Positions 62,916-64,000 of a DNA stretch of 64,000 nucleotides are shown piece by piece (position 1 is the stretch's first letter; the number at the start of each line of letters is the position of its first letter). This stretch comes from T3Sed10-241 sp036796255. GTDB taxonomy: Bacteria; Bacteroidota; Bacteroidia; Flavobacteriales_D; Cryomorphaceae. The DNA lies in assembly GCA_036796255.1 (NCBI GenBank), contig DAIRDH010000012.1, positions 1-64,000 on the forward strand, given 5' to 3'. The notes under the pieces are model-generated. The model saw only the letters and a program-made list of their open reading frames with translations, ran no database searches and had not been told where the DNA came from. The translations under genes and the position numbers were made by a program.

Positions 62916-63651
62916 TGTTCAGTTGGGGATAAGTGATGCGGTCAAGAAACAGGCCCTGGGGATATGCACTCTTGCCAGCGGCATCACGGTCAAGTGCTTC
63001 AATCACGGATTTCATGTGTTCGGGTGGATATTTTTCACGGCCTATGTCGCTCATGGTACCTACGATGGCGCGCACCATATTGCGCAAGAAACGGTTGGCC
63101 TCAATGGTAAACACCATTTTCGCATCATTGTGCGTCCAGGTGGCTGAGAAAACCTCACAAAAATTGTGCTTCACATCCGTTTGGCTGCGGGCAAATGAGC
63201 TGAAGTCATGGCTGCCAAGCAAATACGCTGCCGCTTCGTTCATCGCATCCACATGGAGTGGAAAAGCCTGGTAGGTAGAGAAGGTGTTCAGGAAAGGATC
63301 TTTCCGAAAATGCATGTGGTAGGTATAGCGCCTGCGTGTGGCGCTGTAGCGTGCATGTATACTGTCATCGACCGGTATGCATTCGTAAATGGCGATATCG
63401 GGTGGAAGCACTGCATTCATTTTATACACAAACTCTTCAATGAGTGGAGCATCCGTATCGAAATGGGCGTAGTAGCTCCTTGCGTGTACGCCTGTATCGG
63501 TGCGGCCGCAGCCTATGATGCGGGGATTGTTGGGGACAAAAATGGACAGCACCCGCTCTATGGTTTCCTGCACGGTCTTAACTTTGGGCTGGATTTGCCA
63601 GCCGCAATAGTTGGTACCGTCGTATGCCAAATGAAGAAAATAGCGGGCCAA
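62908..63651 (-). CDS. truA: tRNA pseudouridine(38-40) synthase TruA
   Basis: A 247-residue enzyme making pseudouridine at positions 38-40 of tRNA anticodon stems. The N-terminus ARYFLHLAYDGTNYCGWQ and the catalytic block GCGRTDTGVHARSYYAHF (Asp52 in this numbering) identify it; RYTYHMHF and NRFLRNMVRAIVGTM follow. The start is TTG at 63651, matching the family start; the longer ORF begins at a TTG that lies inside the promoter box (63667-63674). Confidence 0.95.
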   Translation of the reverse strand: MARYFLHLAYDGTNYCGWQIQPKVKTVQETIERVLSIFVPNNPRIIGCGRTDTGVHARSYYAHFDTDAPLIEEFVYKMNAVLPPDIAIYECIPVDDSIHARYSATRRRYTYHMHFRKDPFLNTFSTYQAFPLHVDAMNEAAAYLLGSHDFSSFARSQTDVKHNFCEVFSATWTHNDAKMVFTIEANRFLRNMVRAIVGTMSDIGREKYPPEHMKSVIEALDRDAAGKSAYPQGLFLDRITYPQLNNG

Positions 63652-63666
63652 GTATTTAATTTTTTG

Positions 63667-63674
63667 CAAAAGTA
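63667..63674 (-). promoter_or_regulatory. -7 promoter box for truA and the ABC exporter
   Basis: TACTTTTG on the minus strand, an exact TAnnTTTG match, 15 nt before TTG 63651. It excludes a start at 63669. Confidence 0.6.
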
Positions 63675-63684
63675 AGGCTAAAGC

Positions 63685-64000
63685 ATGAAACGCATTGGAT
63701 TGATTTCAGATACCCACAGCTACCTCGACAAGCGCATATTGCACCACCTCGAGGGCTGTGATGAGATATGGCATGCCGGCGATATTGGCAGCGTGCAGGT
63801 GGCCGATGCGCTCAGCGAGTTAGCCCCATTGCGCGCAGTGTACGGCAACATCGACGGCACGGAGTTGAGGGCTTCCTTTCCGGAAAATTTGCACTTCGAG
63901 GTAGAGGGTTTGCGCGTGTGGATCACGCATATAGCGGGAACGCCAGGGCGCTACCATCCGCGCATCCGGGAGGGCCTTGCCTGCGAGAAGCCCGGACTGT
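63685..64000 (+). CDS. Metallophosphoesterase, YfcE family (truncated by window end)
   Basis: The first 105 residues of a calcineurin-like phosphoesterase; the gene continues beyond the window. The metal-site motifs are in order: SDTHS (Asp9, His11), GDIG (Asp33), GNID (Asn55) and THIAG (His82). YfcE-type members cleave phosphodiesters. It is divergent from truA; the 5' gap is only 33 nt, so the two promoters must overlap. Confidence 0.9.
   Translation, partial: MKRIGLISDTHSYLDKRILHHLEGCDEIWHAGDIGSVQVADALSELAPLRAVYGNIDGTELRASFPENLHFEVEGLRVWITHIAGTPGRYHPRIREGLACEKPGL

Overview
The window comes from a chromosome of a Bacteroidota bacterium. The evidence is: TAnnTTTG-type -7 promoter boxes (at least fourteen exact matches in front of genes); three secreted proteins with type IX secretion (T9SS) C-terminal sorting domains; many signal peptides ending in Ala-Gln; families typical of the phylum (DUF4476, DUF4294, DUF5686 with a carboxypeptidase-regulatory domain, choice-of-anchor B, MbnP-like); and a ribosomal protein S16 with a long acidic tail. 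A finer placement (Flavobacteriales, Saprospirales or relatives) cannot be made from this sequence alone. No phage, integrase, insertion sequence, CRISPR array or rRNA operon was seen; the only mobile-like DNA is a nested palindromic repeat near 60.7-61.0 kb.

Layout. 0-8 kb: an SBF-like transporter, a secreted propeller protein, a CASTOR/POLLUX-type channel, a T9SS subtilisin and a Crp/Fnr regulator. 8-16 kb: a small outer-membrane barrel, tRNA-Arg(TCT), a SulP transporter with tsaC behind it, a large FAD/Fe-S oxidase, proC and a lone receiver protein. 16-22 kb: a band-7 lipoprotein, a PaaE-like reductase, then rpsP-rimM-trmN6 and a lipoprotein. 22-30 kb: a saccharopine dehydrogenase family protein, a four-gene envelope operon (DUF4476, CsgG-like, two LPP20-like), then yitT and an HD phosphohydrolase. 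30-39.5 kb: a T9SS nuclease/phosphatase, an OmpA-barrel protein with its partner, an MbnP/MbnH-like pair, a T9SS propeller and a secreted methyltransferase. 39.5-50 kb: cytochrome b, MATE, PQQ sugar dehydrogenase, an Omp85-type barrel, a Pmp3-domain lipoprotein, glutaminyl cyclase, nnr, an OMP and pcm. 50-64 kb: a Gfo/Idh oxidoreductase, a lipoprotein coupled to a polyprenyl-phosphate sugar transferase, hbd, DUF4294, sucC, a hydrolase, fasciclin, DUF5686, the palindromic repeat, an ABC exporter with truA, and a metallophosphoesterase cut by the window edge.

Most genes are housekeeping or envelope genes of an ordinary chromosome. The parts most worth following are: the CsgG/LPP20/DUF4476 operon, which has the domain make-up of an outer-membrane ring (compare flagellar FlgO/FlgP/FlgT and curli CsgG) but sits next to no flagellar or curli gene; the MbnP/MbnH-like copper/di-heme pair with possible surface-lipoprotein signals and no methanobactin genes nearby; an exported SAM methyltransferase; the co-occurrence of a periplasm-facing glutaminyl cyclase with about fourteen exported proteins that would begin with Gln after signal peptidase; and the two-layer palindrome at 60837-60995. 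Start sites were moved from the longest possible ORF wherever promoter position, signal peptide or family N-terminus argued for it.
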